Assembly: GCA_963582065.1 (NCBI GenBank)
Contig: CAUZRQ010000008.1
Coordinates: forward strand, 24,051 to 88,050
Direction: 5' to 3'
DNA from: UBA8437 sp963582065
GTDB lineage: Bacteria; Planctomycetota; Planctomycetia; Planctomycetales; Planctomycetaceae
DNA length: 64,000 bases
How positions within the stretch are numbered: position 1 is the stretch's first letter; every line of letters begins with the position of its first letter. A program made the translations under genes and the position numbers. The notes below the pieces were generated by a model, which was not told the origin of the DNA, ran no database searches, and worked only from the letters and a program-made list of their open reading frames with translations. Below, in pieces: positions 52,116-63,389 of the stretch.

Positions 52116-53678
52116 ATGAACGTCGGCCAGTTCCTCACCAAGGCCGCTCGCAGTTTCCCCACGAACCAGGCGATCGTGCACGGGAACCAGGGCTGGTCCT
52201 ACGCCGAGTTCGACAGGCGAACCAGCCAACTGTGCCACGCCCTACGGGGGCTGGGTCTCGAGCGCGGCGACAACCTGGCGGTGTTGATGACCAACTGCAG
52301 CCCGATGCTCGAGACGATGTTCGCCGGCTTCCGGCTGGGATGCGGAGTGGTGCCGATCAACTTCCGGCTGCACCCCAACGAGTTCGCCTACATCATTGAC
52401 CACAGCGAATCGCGGGTCGTGGTCACCTCACCGGAGTTCAACGAACCACTGCAGTCGGTCGGCGACCAGATGCCGCGGGTCGAACACGTGATCACCACCG
52501 GCGGGGCCACCGGCGAGGTGCTCGACTACGAGACGATCCTGGAGAACCAGCCGGTCGACTGCCCCGATGCCGATGTGGATCCCGACGATGTCGCCTGGCT
52601 GTTCTACACGTCGGGGACCACCGGCCGCCCCAAGGGAGCGATGCTCACGCACCGCAACCTGGTGGCGATGTCGATGGGGTTTTTCGCCGACATGTGCCCC
52701 GACCGCGGCCATCGGGAAGCGACGCTGCACGCCGCCCCGCTGTCCCACGGCAGCGGACTCTATGCCCTGCCCAATGTCGCCCAGGCCGCCACCCACGTGA
52801 TCCCCTCTGTCACCTCGTTCGACCCGGTGCATATCTTCGAGTGCATCCAGCAGCACCGCATCACCAACATCTTCGTCGCCCCCACGATGCTCAAGCGGCT
52901 GGTCGACCACCCCGACATCGGCCGCTTCGACCTCGGATCGCTCAAGTCGGTCATCTACGGTGGCGCCCCGATGCTGGTCGAGGACCTGCTGCGGGCCCTC
53001 GAGCGGCTGGGCCCCTGCCTGGTCCAACTCTACGGACAGGGCGAAAGCCCGATGACGATCACCTACCTGCCGCACCGGGACCACGTGTCCGACGGAGACG
53101 AGGCCCAACACCGCCGACTGGGTTCGGCGGGAATCGCCCGGACCGATGTCGAGGTCGAGATCGTCGACGACGACGACCGGCGACTGGGCACCGGCGAGGT
53201 GGGCGAGATCGTCACGCGGTCGGAGCTGGTGATGAAGGGCTACTGGCGGGATCCGGATGCCTCGAAACACTCGCTCCGCGGTGGCTGGCTGCACACCGGC
53301 GACGTCGGCTGCCTGGACGAAGACGGCTACCTCTTCCTGATGGACCGCTCGCACGACATGATCATCAGCGGTGGCGAGAACATTTATCCTCGCGAGATCG
53401 AGGAGGTCCTGGTCAGGCACCCGGCCGTCCGGGAAGTGGCCGTGATCGGCATCCCCGACGAGGAATGGGGCGAGGCGGTCAAGGCAGTCGTCTCGACCGT
53501 CGATGGCGGCGAGGTGACCGCAGAGGAACTGATCGAATTCTGCCGCGATCACATCGCCAGCTACAAGAAACCTCGCAGCGTCGACTTCGTCGACGAGTTG
53601 CCTCGAAACAACTACGGCAAGATCGTCAAGCGCGAACTCCGCGAAGCGTACTGGCAGGGACGGGAGCGGCGGGTCTAG
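52116..53678 (+). CDS. Acyl-CoA ligase (long-chain fatty-acid-CoA ligase, AMP-binding family)
   Basis: Seen: 520 residues. Adenylate-forming motifs in order: FYTSGTTGRPKGAMLTHRN (P-loop, ~165-185), LYGQGESPMTITYLP (A5), GWLHTGDVGCLDEDGYLFL (A7), DRSHDMIISGGENIYPREIE (A8 hinge) and NNYGKIVKRELRE with the catalytic Lys (A10). Full length for the family, no signal peptide. Known: makes acyl-CoA from a carboxylic acid, ATP and CoA. Inferred: activates a fatty or aromatic/cyclic acid at the start of a degradative route. The thiolase and DUF35 genes follow at 16- and 1-base spacing. Confidence 0.93.
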   Translation: MNVGQFLTKAARSFPTNQAIVHGNQGWSYAEFDRRTSQLCHALRGLGLERGDNLAVLMTNCSPMLETMFAGFRLGCGVVPINFRLHPNEFAYIIDHSESRVVVTSPEFNEPLQSVGDQMPRVEHVITTGGATGEVLDYETILENQPVDCPDADVDPDDVAWLFYTSGTTGRPKGAMLTHRNLVAMSMGFFADMCPDRGHREATLHAAPLSHGSGLYALPNVAQAATHVIPSVTSFDPVHIFECIQQHRITNIFVAPTMLKRLVDHPDIGRFDLGSLKSVIYGGAPMLVEDLLRALERLGPCLVQLYGQGESPMTITYLPHRDHVSDGDEAQHRRLGSAGIARTDVEVEIVDDDDRRLGTGEVGEIVTRSELVMKGYWRDPDASKHSLRGGWLHTGDVGCLDEDGYLFLMDRSHDMIISGGENIYPREIEEVLVRHPAVREVAVIGIPDEEWGEAVKAVVSTVDGGEVTAEELIEFCRDHIASYKKPRSVDFVDELPRNNYGKIVKRELREAYWQGRERRV

Positions 53679-53694
53679 ACCGGCCGAAGACGAC

Positions 53695-54963
53695 ATGGCA
53701 CGACGACGACAACTACGACGAGGCGTGGCGGTGGTCGGAGCCGGGATGTCCGGTTTCGGCATGTTCGCCGAAAAGGACTCGAAGGATCTCTTTCTCGAGG
53801 CCTTCACCGAACTGAGGACGTCGGTCGACAAGGGGCTCGATCCGACCGACATCGACGCACTGTACTTCGGCAACTTCACCAACGACTTCTTCGTGCACCA
53901 GTCGCACTGGGGCGCGATTCTCACCGACGCCCTCGGCATGGTTCCCGCCCCGGCCACCCGCACCGAGGGGGCATGTGCCTCGAGCGGACTGGCGTTCCGC
54001 GAGGCGTGTTTTGCCATCGCCAGCGGATTCTACGACGTCGTGCTGGTGGGTGGCGTCGAGGACATGTCCAAGCGATCCACAGCCGAGGTGGCCGAGGGAC
54101 TGGCGCTGGCGGCGATTCCCTACGAACTGGACGCGGGATTCAATTTTCCCGGCGTGTTCGGAGTGATCGCCTCGGCCTACTTCCAGAAATACGGTGCGAC
54201 CCGCGAACACCTGATGAACGTGACGATCAAGAGCCACGAGAACGCGGCACGAAATCCGCGAGCCCAACTGGGGAAATCGGTTCGCGAGATGATGGAATCG
54301 AAGGCCCGCCGGGCGGCCGAACGGGGCCAGGAGGTGCCCGGGTGGGCCGACGAACGGGAGTTTCTTCGAGACGAACGGGCCAACCCGGTCGTCGCCTCGC
54401 CGTTGCACCTGTTCGACTGTTGCCCGATCAGTGACGGAGCCGGCTGCCTGTTGCTGGTGGCCTCGGAGATTGCCGAGCGGTTCACCGACGACCCGCTGCA
54501 GGTGGCCGGGATCGGACAGGGCAGCGGCCGCGGGCTGCAGGCGGCCGAGGATCTGACCAGCTTCGAGGCAACCCGGGCCGCGGCCCACGAGGCCTACCAG
54601 ATGGCGGGACTCGAACCCGCCGACATCCAGTTTGCCGAAGTGCACGACTGCTTCTCGATCGCCGAACTGCTGCACATCGAGGACCTGGGGTTCTTCGAGC
54701 CCGGCACCGGGCACCTGGCGGTGGCCGACGGGATGACCCGGCTGGATGGCAGCATGCCGATCAACACCTCCGGGGGACTCAAGTGCAAGGGACACCCGGT
54801 GGGAGCCACCGGGGCGGGCCAACTGGTCGAGGTGTGGACCCAGCTGAGACAACAGGCCGGAGACCGGCAGGTGCCAGGCGACAACCTGAGCATCGGGCTG
54901 GCTCACAACCTGGGTGGCACCGGCGGCACCAGTTCGGTGACGATCCTGAGGCGGGGAGTCTGA
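53695..54963 (+). CDS. Thiolase-family acyltransferase (SCP2-type)
   Basis: Seen: 422 residues. Nucleophile in TEGACASSG (Cys94). The C-terminal half has AEVHDCFSIAELLHIEDLG, GGLKCKGHPVGATGAGQLVE with the catalytic His, and LAHNLGGTGGTSSVTIL where degradative thiolases would carry the second Cys in CxG. Known: this is the lipid-transfer-protein/SCP-x thiolase class. Members act as thiolases, and when bound to a DUF35 protein some act as retro-aldolases on steroid side chains. Inferred: works with the DUF35 gene 1 base downstream. The retained Cys94 favours thiolysis over aldol cleavage, but this needs biochemical proof. Confidence 0.92.
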   Translation: MARRRQLRRGVAVVGAGMSGFGMFAEKDSKDLFLEAFTELRTSVDKGLDPTDIDALYFGNFTNDFFVHQSHWGAILTDALGMVPAPATRTEGACASSGLAFREACFAIASGFYDVVLVGGVEDMSKRSTAEVAEGLALAAIPYELDAGFNFPGVFGVIASAYFQKYGATREHLMNVTIKSHENAARNPRAQLGKSVREMMESKARRAAERGQEVPGWADEREFLRDERANPVVASPLHLFDCCPISDGAGCLLLVASEIAERFTDDPLQVAGIGQGSGRGLQAAEDLTSFEATRAAAHEAYQMAGLEPADIQFAEVHDCFSIAELLHIEDLGFFEPGTGHLAVADGMTRLDGSMPINTSGGLKCKGHPVGATGAGQLVEVWTQLRQQAGDRQVPGDNLSIGLAHNLGGTGGTSSVTILRRGV

Positions 54964-54964
54964 C

Positions 54965-55375
54965 GTGAACCAGGCGAGACCATTTACCGACCGGTCATTT
55001 CGGGCCTTCCTCTGCGAAGAACAGTTGATGGGCGGACGCTGCGACGGCTGCGGGTCGCTGTTCGTGCCACCGCGGGCCCTCTGCCCGGCCTGCCACGGTG
55101 ATCAAATGACCTGGGAACAGGCCAGCGGACGTGGCCGGCTGGTGGCGGTGACCCGGATGGCGATGGTCTCGCCAGGGCTGGCCGACGAGGGATTCGGCGG
55201 TGATCGCCCCTACTGCTCGGGTGTCGTCGAACTCGAAGAAGGTCCCCGAGTGGTCGCACGGCTCGCCGGCCGGGAGACCGACGAACTGGGCGAGGTGGAA
55301 GTGGGCCAGGACATGCAGGTCGGATTCGAACATCGCGACCGCGAAACGCCTCGCCTGGTCTTCCGTCCCGCCTGA
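54965..55375 (+). CDS. DUF35 / Zn-ribbon OB-fold protein, thiolase partner
   Basis: Seen: 136 residues from GTG 54965, 1 base after the thiolase stop. The N-terminal rubredoxin-like zinc ribbon is GGRCDGCGSLFVPPRALCPACH with four Cys (CxxC...CxxC). An OB-fold follows: GRGRLVAVTRMAMVSPGLAD, YCSGVVELEEGPRVVARLAG and VGQDMQVGFEHRD. Known: DUF35 proteins bind CoA-like ligands and form tight complexes with thiolases (archaeal acetoacetyl-CoA thiolase/HMG-CoA synthase and bacterial Ltp2-type aldolases). Inferred: obligate subunit of the adjacent thiolase. Confidence 0.93.
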   Translation: MNQARPFTDRSFRAFLCEEQLMGGRCDGCGSLFVPPRALCPACHGDQMTWEQASGRGRLVAVTRMAMVSPGLADEGFGGDRPYCSGVVELEEGPRVVARLAGRETDELGEVEVGQDMQVGFEHRDRETPRLVFRPA

Positions 55376-55472
55376 TCCACATCGCCCGCAAGGTTGGAGT
55401 CGGGGCCTGAATAGTCAATAGTGGACCGACCTGGACGGATTGAGACAACAACAAGTGACCGGGAACCCAGCG

Positions 55473-56768
55473 ATGACCAGACGCAAAGAGATGTACGACC
55501 TGCTGCGGATTTCACTGCTGGGAATCGCCCTGGCGACCGGAGTCCACCAGGCGGAGGCCGCGAATCCATCGTCGCTGGTCCGGTTCTGTGCGATGGGCGA
55601 TGTGCCCTACGCCCCGGTCGAAGACCTGTTGCTGCCGAGACAGGTTGCCGAGTTGCCGGCGGCCGGCGAATTCGTGATCCACGTGGGAGACATCAAATCC
55701 GGGAACACCCCGTGCGACGAGGCGGTCTACAACAAGGTCTACGGGATGCTCGCGCAGTCCAAGGCACCGGTCTTCATCATCCCGGGCGACAACGAGTGGA
55801 ACGACTGCACCGACCCGGCCAAGGCCTGGGCGTACTGGCAGAAGTACTTCACCCGCTTTGACCGGCGGTGGAACCACCGTTTCCCGGTCTTCCGGCAGAT
55901 CGAGCAGAAAGAGAACTTCTCGTTCGTTCACGGAGGCGTGCTGTTTGTCGGCCTGAACATCGTCGGCGGCCGGGTTCACGATCCCGACGAGTGGAAGAAG
56001 CGACACGCCGACTGCCTGGCGTGGACACGCCAGAACCTGAAACAGTTCGGCTCGACCGCCAGCAGCCTGGTCATTTTCGGCCACGCCCAACCGGCCAAAA
56101 AGCACCAGGACTTCTTCGAGCCGTTCAACAAGGTCGCGACCTCGTTCAGAAAACCGATCCTCTACCTGCACGGCGACGGACACCGCTGGATTCACGACCG
56201 ACCGTTCACGGCGAAGAACATCCTGCGGGTCCAGGTCGACCAGGGAGGCATCGCACCGCCGCTGCTGGTCACCGTCACCGACGACCCGAAGACGCCGTTC
56301 GTGTTCGACCGCCGCATGTCCGAAGACAAGGCGGCCGTGACGCTGGCCAAGATCGGTGCCAAGCTCAGGCGTGACGACGCCGGACGAATCGTCGAGGTGG
56401 ACCTCGGCGAACGCCAGACCACCGACGCCGACCTGGCGCACCTGGTCGGGTTGAGGGCCCTCGAGGAACTGAGCCTGCACCAGACCAGGATCACCGGTGC
56501 CGGGCTGGTGCACCTGAAGGGGCTGACCACGCTGAAACGGGCCTTCTTCAGCGACACCGCCGTCGACGACGCGGGGGTCTCGCACCTCAAGGGACTCAAC
56601 AACCTCACCGTGCTCGGTCTTTCCGGAACCCGCATCACCGACCGCAGCCTCGAACAACTCTCCGGGCTCAAGAACCTCTCGTCACTGTTTGCCCTGGAGA
56701 CCAAGGTCACCGACGCCGGAGTGGCCAAGCTCCGCAAGGCCCTGCCCAACTGCGACATCAGCCACTGA
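55473..56768 (+). CDS. Exported metallophosphatase fused to a C-terminal LRR domain
   Basis: Seen: 431 residues from ATG 55473 (GGGA upstream; ATG 55491 also in frame). A signal peptide ends near GVHQAEAAN. A calcineurin-like fold follows: FCAMGDVPYAP, VIHVGDIKSGNTPCDE, IIPGDNEWNDCTD, VIFGHAQPAKKHQDF and LYLHGDGHRW, which give a near-complete metal-ligand set. From ~300 on there are five 24-residue LRR units (EELSLHQTRITGAGLVHLKG) closed by the cap KLRKALPNCDI. Known: such phosphatases hydrolyse phosphomono- or diesters. Inferred: the LRR tail directs the enzyme to a periplasmic protein partner. The LRR part closely matches the lipoprotein at 7136. Confidence 0.82.
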   Translation: MTRRKEMYDLLRISLLGIALATGVHQAEAANPSSLVRFCAMGDVPYAPVEDLLLPRQVAELPAAGEFVIHVGDIKSGNTPCDEAVYNKVYGMLAQSKAPVFIIPGDNEWNDCTDPAKAWAYWQKYFTRFDRRWNHRFPVFRQIEQKENFSFVHGGVLFVGLNIVGGRVHDPDEWKKRHADCLAWTRQNLKQFGSTASSLVIFGHAQPAKKHQDFFEPFNKVATSFRKPILYLHGDGHRWIHDRPFTAKNILRVQVDQGGIAPPLLVTVTDDPKTPFVFDRRMSEDKAAVTLAKIGAKLRRDDAGRIVEVDLGERQTTDADLAHLVGLRALEELSLHQTRITGAGLVHLKGLTTLKRAFFSDTAVDDAGVSHLKGLNNLTVLGLSGTRITDRSLEQLSGLKNLSSLFALETKVTDAGVAKLRKALPNCDISH

Positions 56769-56800
56769 AACCGGCCGGGTCCCGGGGATTCCTTTCCACA

Positions 56801-56829
56801 TTGCCAGTCCCGGGTCACACTGGTATTAA
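56801..56829 (+). promoter_or_regulatory. Sigma70-type promoter for DUF1501 paralogue 7
   Basis: Seen: TTGCCA at 56801-56806 (five of six), an exact 17-base spacer, TATTAA at 56824-56829, with TGG before the -10 giving an extended -10. The start site near 56836 leaves a ~50-base leader to ATG 56887. This is the best promoter match in the window. Confidence 0.55.
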
Positions 56830-56844
56830 TCAACCGGCGTTGAT
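56829..56844. promoter_or_regulatory. Inverted repeat at the start site of DUF1501 paralogue 7
   Basis: Seen: ATCAAC-CGGC-GTTGAT, perfect 6-base arms around 4 bases, overlapping the -10 end and the predicted start site. It could be an operator or form a small 5'-end hairpin in the transcript. Confidence 0.35.
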
Positions 56845-56886
56845 GCGTCGCGGGCGGCAGTTCCTCCTCGTTCCAGAGAGGCGTCG

Positions 56887-58227
56887 ATGACAACTCGGGC
56901 TTCGTGTCGCGGCTTGACCAGTTCGCAGATCAACCGGCGGTCGTTCCTGCAGACAACCGTTTCGGCCGGAACGGCGGGGCTGTCGTTGCCGGCCCTGCTC
57001 TCGGCACGGGCCGAAGCCGTGGCCGCCAGGCAGCCCGTACAGGACACCGCCGTGATCCAGGTCTGGCTCGGTGGCGGGCCGACGCATTTCGAGACCTACG
57101 ACCCCAAACCGATGGCGCCGGCCGAATACCGCGGCCCGTTCAAACCGATCGCGACGAAGTTACCCGGCGTGCAGTTCTGTGAGTTGATGCCGCGGCACGC
57201 GGAGATCATCGACAAGATCGCCGTCATCCGCAGCATCAACGTCGGCAGCAGCGGCCACGACGTGGGCATGTACTACTGCACGACCGGCAAGACGCGCAAG
57301 GGACAGCCCTCGGCCGGCTCGTACGTCGCCCGCATCCGCGGGGGCCGCGGGTTGAGCGTCCCGCCGAACGTGCACCTGGGCTTCACCCACACGGCGAACC
57401 GGGTCTTCGTGCCGAACTTCAAGTCCGGCTATCTCGGCAGCGGCCACGATCCGTTCTACATCCACGACGATCCGGCCGGCAAGACGTTCACCGTCCCCAA
57501 CCTGCAACTCGTCAACGGAATGACGATCGACCGGCTGGGGGACCGCAGGTCGTTACTGTCGCGTTTCGACACCGCTCGCCGACGCTTCGAAACCGGCGGA
57601 ACGGCCGATTCGGTCGACCACTTCACCCGGGCGGCCTTCGAAATCGTCAGTGGCAGCACGGCCCGTCAGGCATTCGACCTGTCGCGGGAACCCGACAAGA
57701 CACGGCAGCGTTACGGCATGCACCGCTGGGGTCAAAGCTGCCTGCTGGCCCGGCGGCTGGTCGAGGCGGGTGTGCCGTTCGTCACGGTCAACTTCGACCC
57801 GCACTCCTACACCTTCGACATGCACAGCAACGTCACCGGCGGCATGAAGAGCGCCGGTCCTCGGATGGACTCGGCGATCCCGGCCCTGATCGAGGACCTG
57901 CACCTCCGCGGCCTCAACAAGCGGGTGCTGCTGCTGGTCTGGGGTGAGTTCGGCCGGACACCGCGGATCAACAAGAATGCCGGACGAGACCACTGGGGTT
58001 CGGTGATGAGCGTCCTGCTCTCGGGCGGCGACCTGAAGACCGGCCAGGTGATCGGATCGTCGACGGCCAAGGGCGAAGTGCCCAAGGATCGGCCGCTGCG
58101 TCCGTGGGACGTGCTGGCCACGATGTACCGCCACCTCGGCATCGACCCCGGCCGAACGTTTCTCGATCGCTCGGGACGCCCGCTGGCGATCCTCGAGCAG
58201 GGTGACGTCATCCGCGAATTGATCTGA
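56887..58227 (+). CDS. DUF1501 domain protein, Tat-exported (paralogue 7)
   Basis: Seen: 446 residues. Tat-type signal: QINRRSFLQTTVSAGTAGLS. Blocks: VIQVWLGGGPTHFETYDPKP, FCELMPRHAEIIDKIAVIRS, RQRYGMHRWGQSCLLARRLV, LVWGEFGRTPRINKNAGRDH and VLLSGGDLKTGQVIGSSTAK. Known family, unknown reaction. It stands alone between the phosphatase-LRR gene and a convergent RND operon, with its own promoter and inverted repeat. It is therefore probably an independent, regulated unit, unlike the operon-bound copies. Confidence 0.93.
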   Translation: MTTRASCRGLTSSQINRRSFLQTTVSAGTAGLSLPALLSARAEAVAARQPVQDTAVIQVWLGGGPTHFETYDPKPMAPAEYRGPFKPIATKLPGVQFCELMPRHAEIIDKIAVIRSINVGSSGHDVGMYYCTTGKTRKGQPSAGSYVARIRGGRGLSVPPNVHLGFTHTANRVFVPNFKSGYLGSGHDPFYIHDDPAGKTFTVPNLQLVNGMTIDRLGDRRSLLSRFDTARRRFETGGTADSVDHFTRAAFEIVSGSTARQAFDLSREPDKTRQRYGMHRWGQSCLLARRLVEAGVPFVTVNFDPHSYTFDMHSNVTGGMKSAGPRMDSAIPALIEDLHLRGLNKRVLLLVWGEFGRTPRINKNAGRDHWGSVMSVLLSGGDLKTGQVIGSSTAKGEVPKDRPLRPWDVLATMYRHLGIDPGRTFLDRSGRPLAILEQGDVIRELI

Positions 58228-58269
58228 GCCCGGCGCGGGCGGGATCGTGTCGCGGCCCGCGATCGCGTT

Positions 58270-61881
<3,612 letters not shown>

Positions 61882-61884
61882 GGC

Positions 61885-63186
61885 CTAGCGTTGGCTTTCG
61901 GTTGGCTTGGAAGTCTTGGCATCGGGGACAAGCGGAACGGGACGGGCGATTACCTCCATGCCGGGCCGCAGTCGTTCATTCCCTTCCACGACGACCTGTT
62001 GACCGGCCTGGATTTCACCGATGACCTGGATGTCCTTGCCGACGGCGACCCCGAGCCTGACCGGCACCGGCCGGACGACCTGCTTCTTCGGGTCCTTCCT
62101 GTCGGCTTCGACCACGTAGACAACGGCCTGTCGACCGTTCAGCACCAGGGCGTCCTTGGGCACCAGCAGGGCGCGGGTCCGGGCCCCGGTCGGCAGCGTG
62201 ACACGGGACAGCATGCCCGCCTTGATCAGCGGGTCTCCCCGGGTGATCGTGTTGGTCAACCGGATCTTGACCGGAAACGTTCGGGCCCGTGGATCGGCCT
62301 GGGGGATGATCGCAACGATCTTGCCTTGATGAAACCGTTGGAGAAGTGCCACGATCTCGACCGTGACCTCGCTGCCGATCCGCAGGTGAGAAACATGGTT
62401 CTCGAGAACATGCACCTTCACGTCGACCTGGTCGAGCGACACGACATCGACAACCGGATCGCCACGGCTGACCCATTCTCCGACCTCGGTTCGCCGCGCC
62501 GTGACGTAACCGGCAAAGCGGGAGACGATCGTGTGCTTGCTGATGCGGTCCTTGAGCTGATCGACGACGGCCTGCTGAACGGCCAGCCGCGCGGCGGCCT
62601 GAACCAGTTTCTCCTCGCGGGGTCCGGCGACCGCCAACTGGTGCCCCGCCCGGGCATCGTCGTAGTCACGTTCGGCGGTGATCGCCGCCGAGACGACCGC
62701 CGAGAGGTCATCTTCGGTCACGGTCCCCTGCTTGGCCAAGGCGGTGAAACGCGCCCGCCGGGCCACGTGGAATTCCCGCCGGGCCCCGGCCGCCAGCATC
62801 CGGGCCTGCAACTGGTCGATCTCCCTGGGGCGGGTCCCGTTCTTCAGTTCCCTGAGCAACTCCTTCCGAAACTCCAACTCGGCCTCGGCCGCCTTCAACT
62901 CGAGCTGGATCGTCGCCGTCAGCAATTTCGCCAGCGGTTGCATGTCACCGATTCGATCCCCTTCCTCCACCGGAAATTCGACGACCCGGCCGTCGACGGC
63001 ACTGCCGATCGTCGCCCTTTTCAGCGGTTCAACCGAACCGACGAACGAGTGCCCAGCGATGACCTCGCGTTCCACCACCGGCGCGACCACGACAACCGAC
63101 GGACCCCGCTGAGCCGGCAACTGATCGGCCAACAGCAGCACGAGGATTCCCGGCAAGACCACTCGACGCATCAAGGCGCTCGACAC
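61885..63186 (-). CDS. RND efflux periplasmic adaptor (HlyD/AcrA family), system 2
   Basis: Seen: 433 residues from GTG 63186, which has GGAGG 7 bases upstream; GTG 63192 and ATG 63171 are alternatives. A signal or anchor MRRVVLPGILVLLLADQLPA is followed by the barrel-sandwich half GSVEPLKRATIGSAVDGRVVEFPVEE (read in part), a helical hairpin ~85-190, the second half TIVSRFAGYVTARRTEVGEWV and beta-barrel segments (LIKAGMLSRVTLPTGARTRA). Known: bridges an RND pump and an outer-membrane channel. Neighbour: the RND gene is 3 bases downstream. No outer-membrane factor gene is in the window. Confidence 0.9.
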   Translation of the reverse strand: MSSALMRRVVLPGILVLLLADQLPAQRGPSVVVVAPVVEREVIAGHSFVGSVEPLKRATIGSAVDGRVVEFPVEEGDRIGDMQPLAKLLTATIQLELKAAEAELEFRKELLRELKNGTRPREIDQLQARMLAAGARREFHVARRARFTALAKQGTVTEDDLSAVVSAAITAERDYDDARAGHQLAVAGPREEKLVQAAARLAVQQAVVDQLKDRISKHTIVSRFAGYVTARRTEVGEWVSRGDPVVDVVSLDQVDVKVHVLENHVSHLRIGSEVTVEIVALLQRFHQGKIVAIIPQADPRARTFPVKIRLTNTITRGDPLIKAGMLSRVTLPTGARTRALLVPKDALVLNGRQAVVYVVEADRKDPKKQVVRPVPVRLGVAVGKDIQVIGEIQAGQQVVVEGNERLRPGMEVIARPVPLVPDAKTSKPTESQR

Positions 63187-63330
63187 AATCACCCCTCCAC
63201 TTTTCGCCTGGACCGACCGCTGGCGGTCGATCGACGTTCGTTTCCCTCACGAACCATCGTATCAGAGACCACAACCCGTCTGAGCAATCTAACCGGAGCT
63301 TCCGCCGTCGGTACCGGCAGCAATGCCATT

Positions 63331-63350
63331 GCCCCGGCAATTGCCGGGGC
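63331..63350. terminator. 20-base perfect palindrome between ankyrin and adaptor genes
   Basis: Seen: GCCCCGGC-AATT-GCCGGGGC, an 8-bp GC stem with a 4-base loop, about 40 bases after the ankyrin stop codon. No T-run follows on the minus strand. It may be a terminator-like hairpin separating the two transcripts or a protein-binding site. Confidence 0.4.
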
Positions 63351-63389
63351 CGGGATCGACAACGGAACTCGAACAGCAACCGTCCCGTG

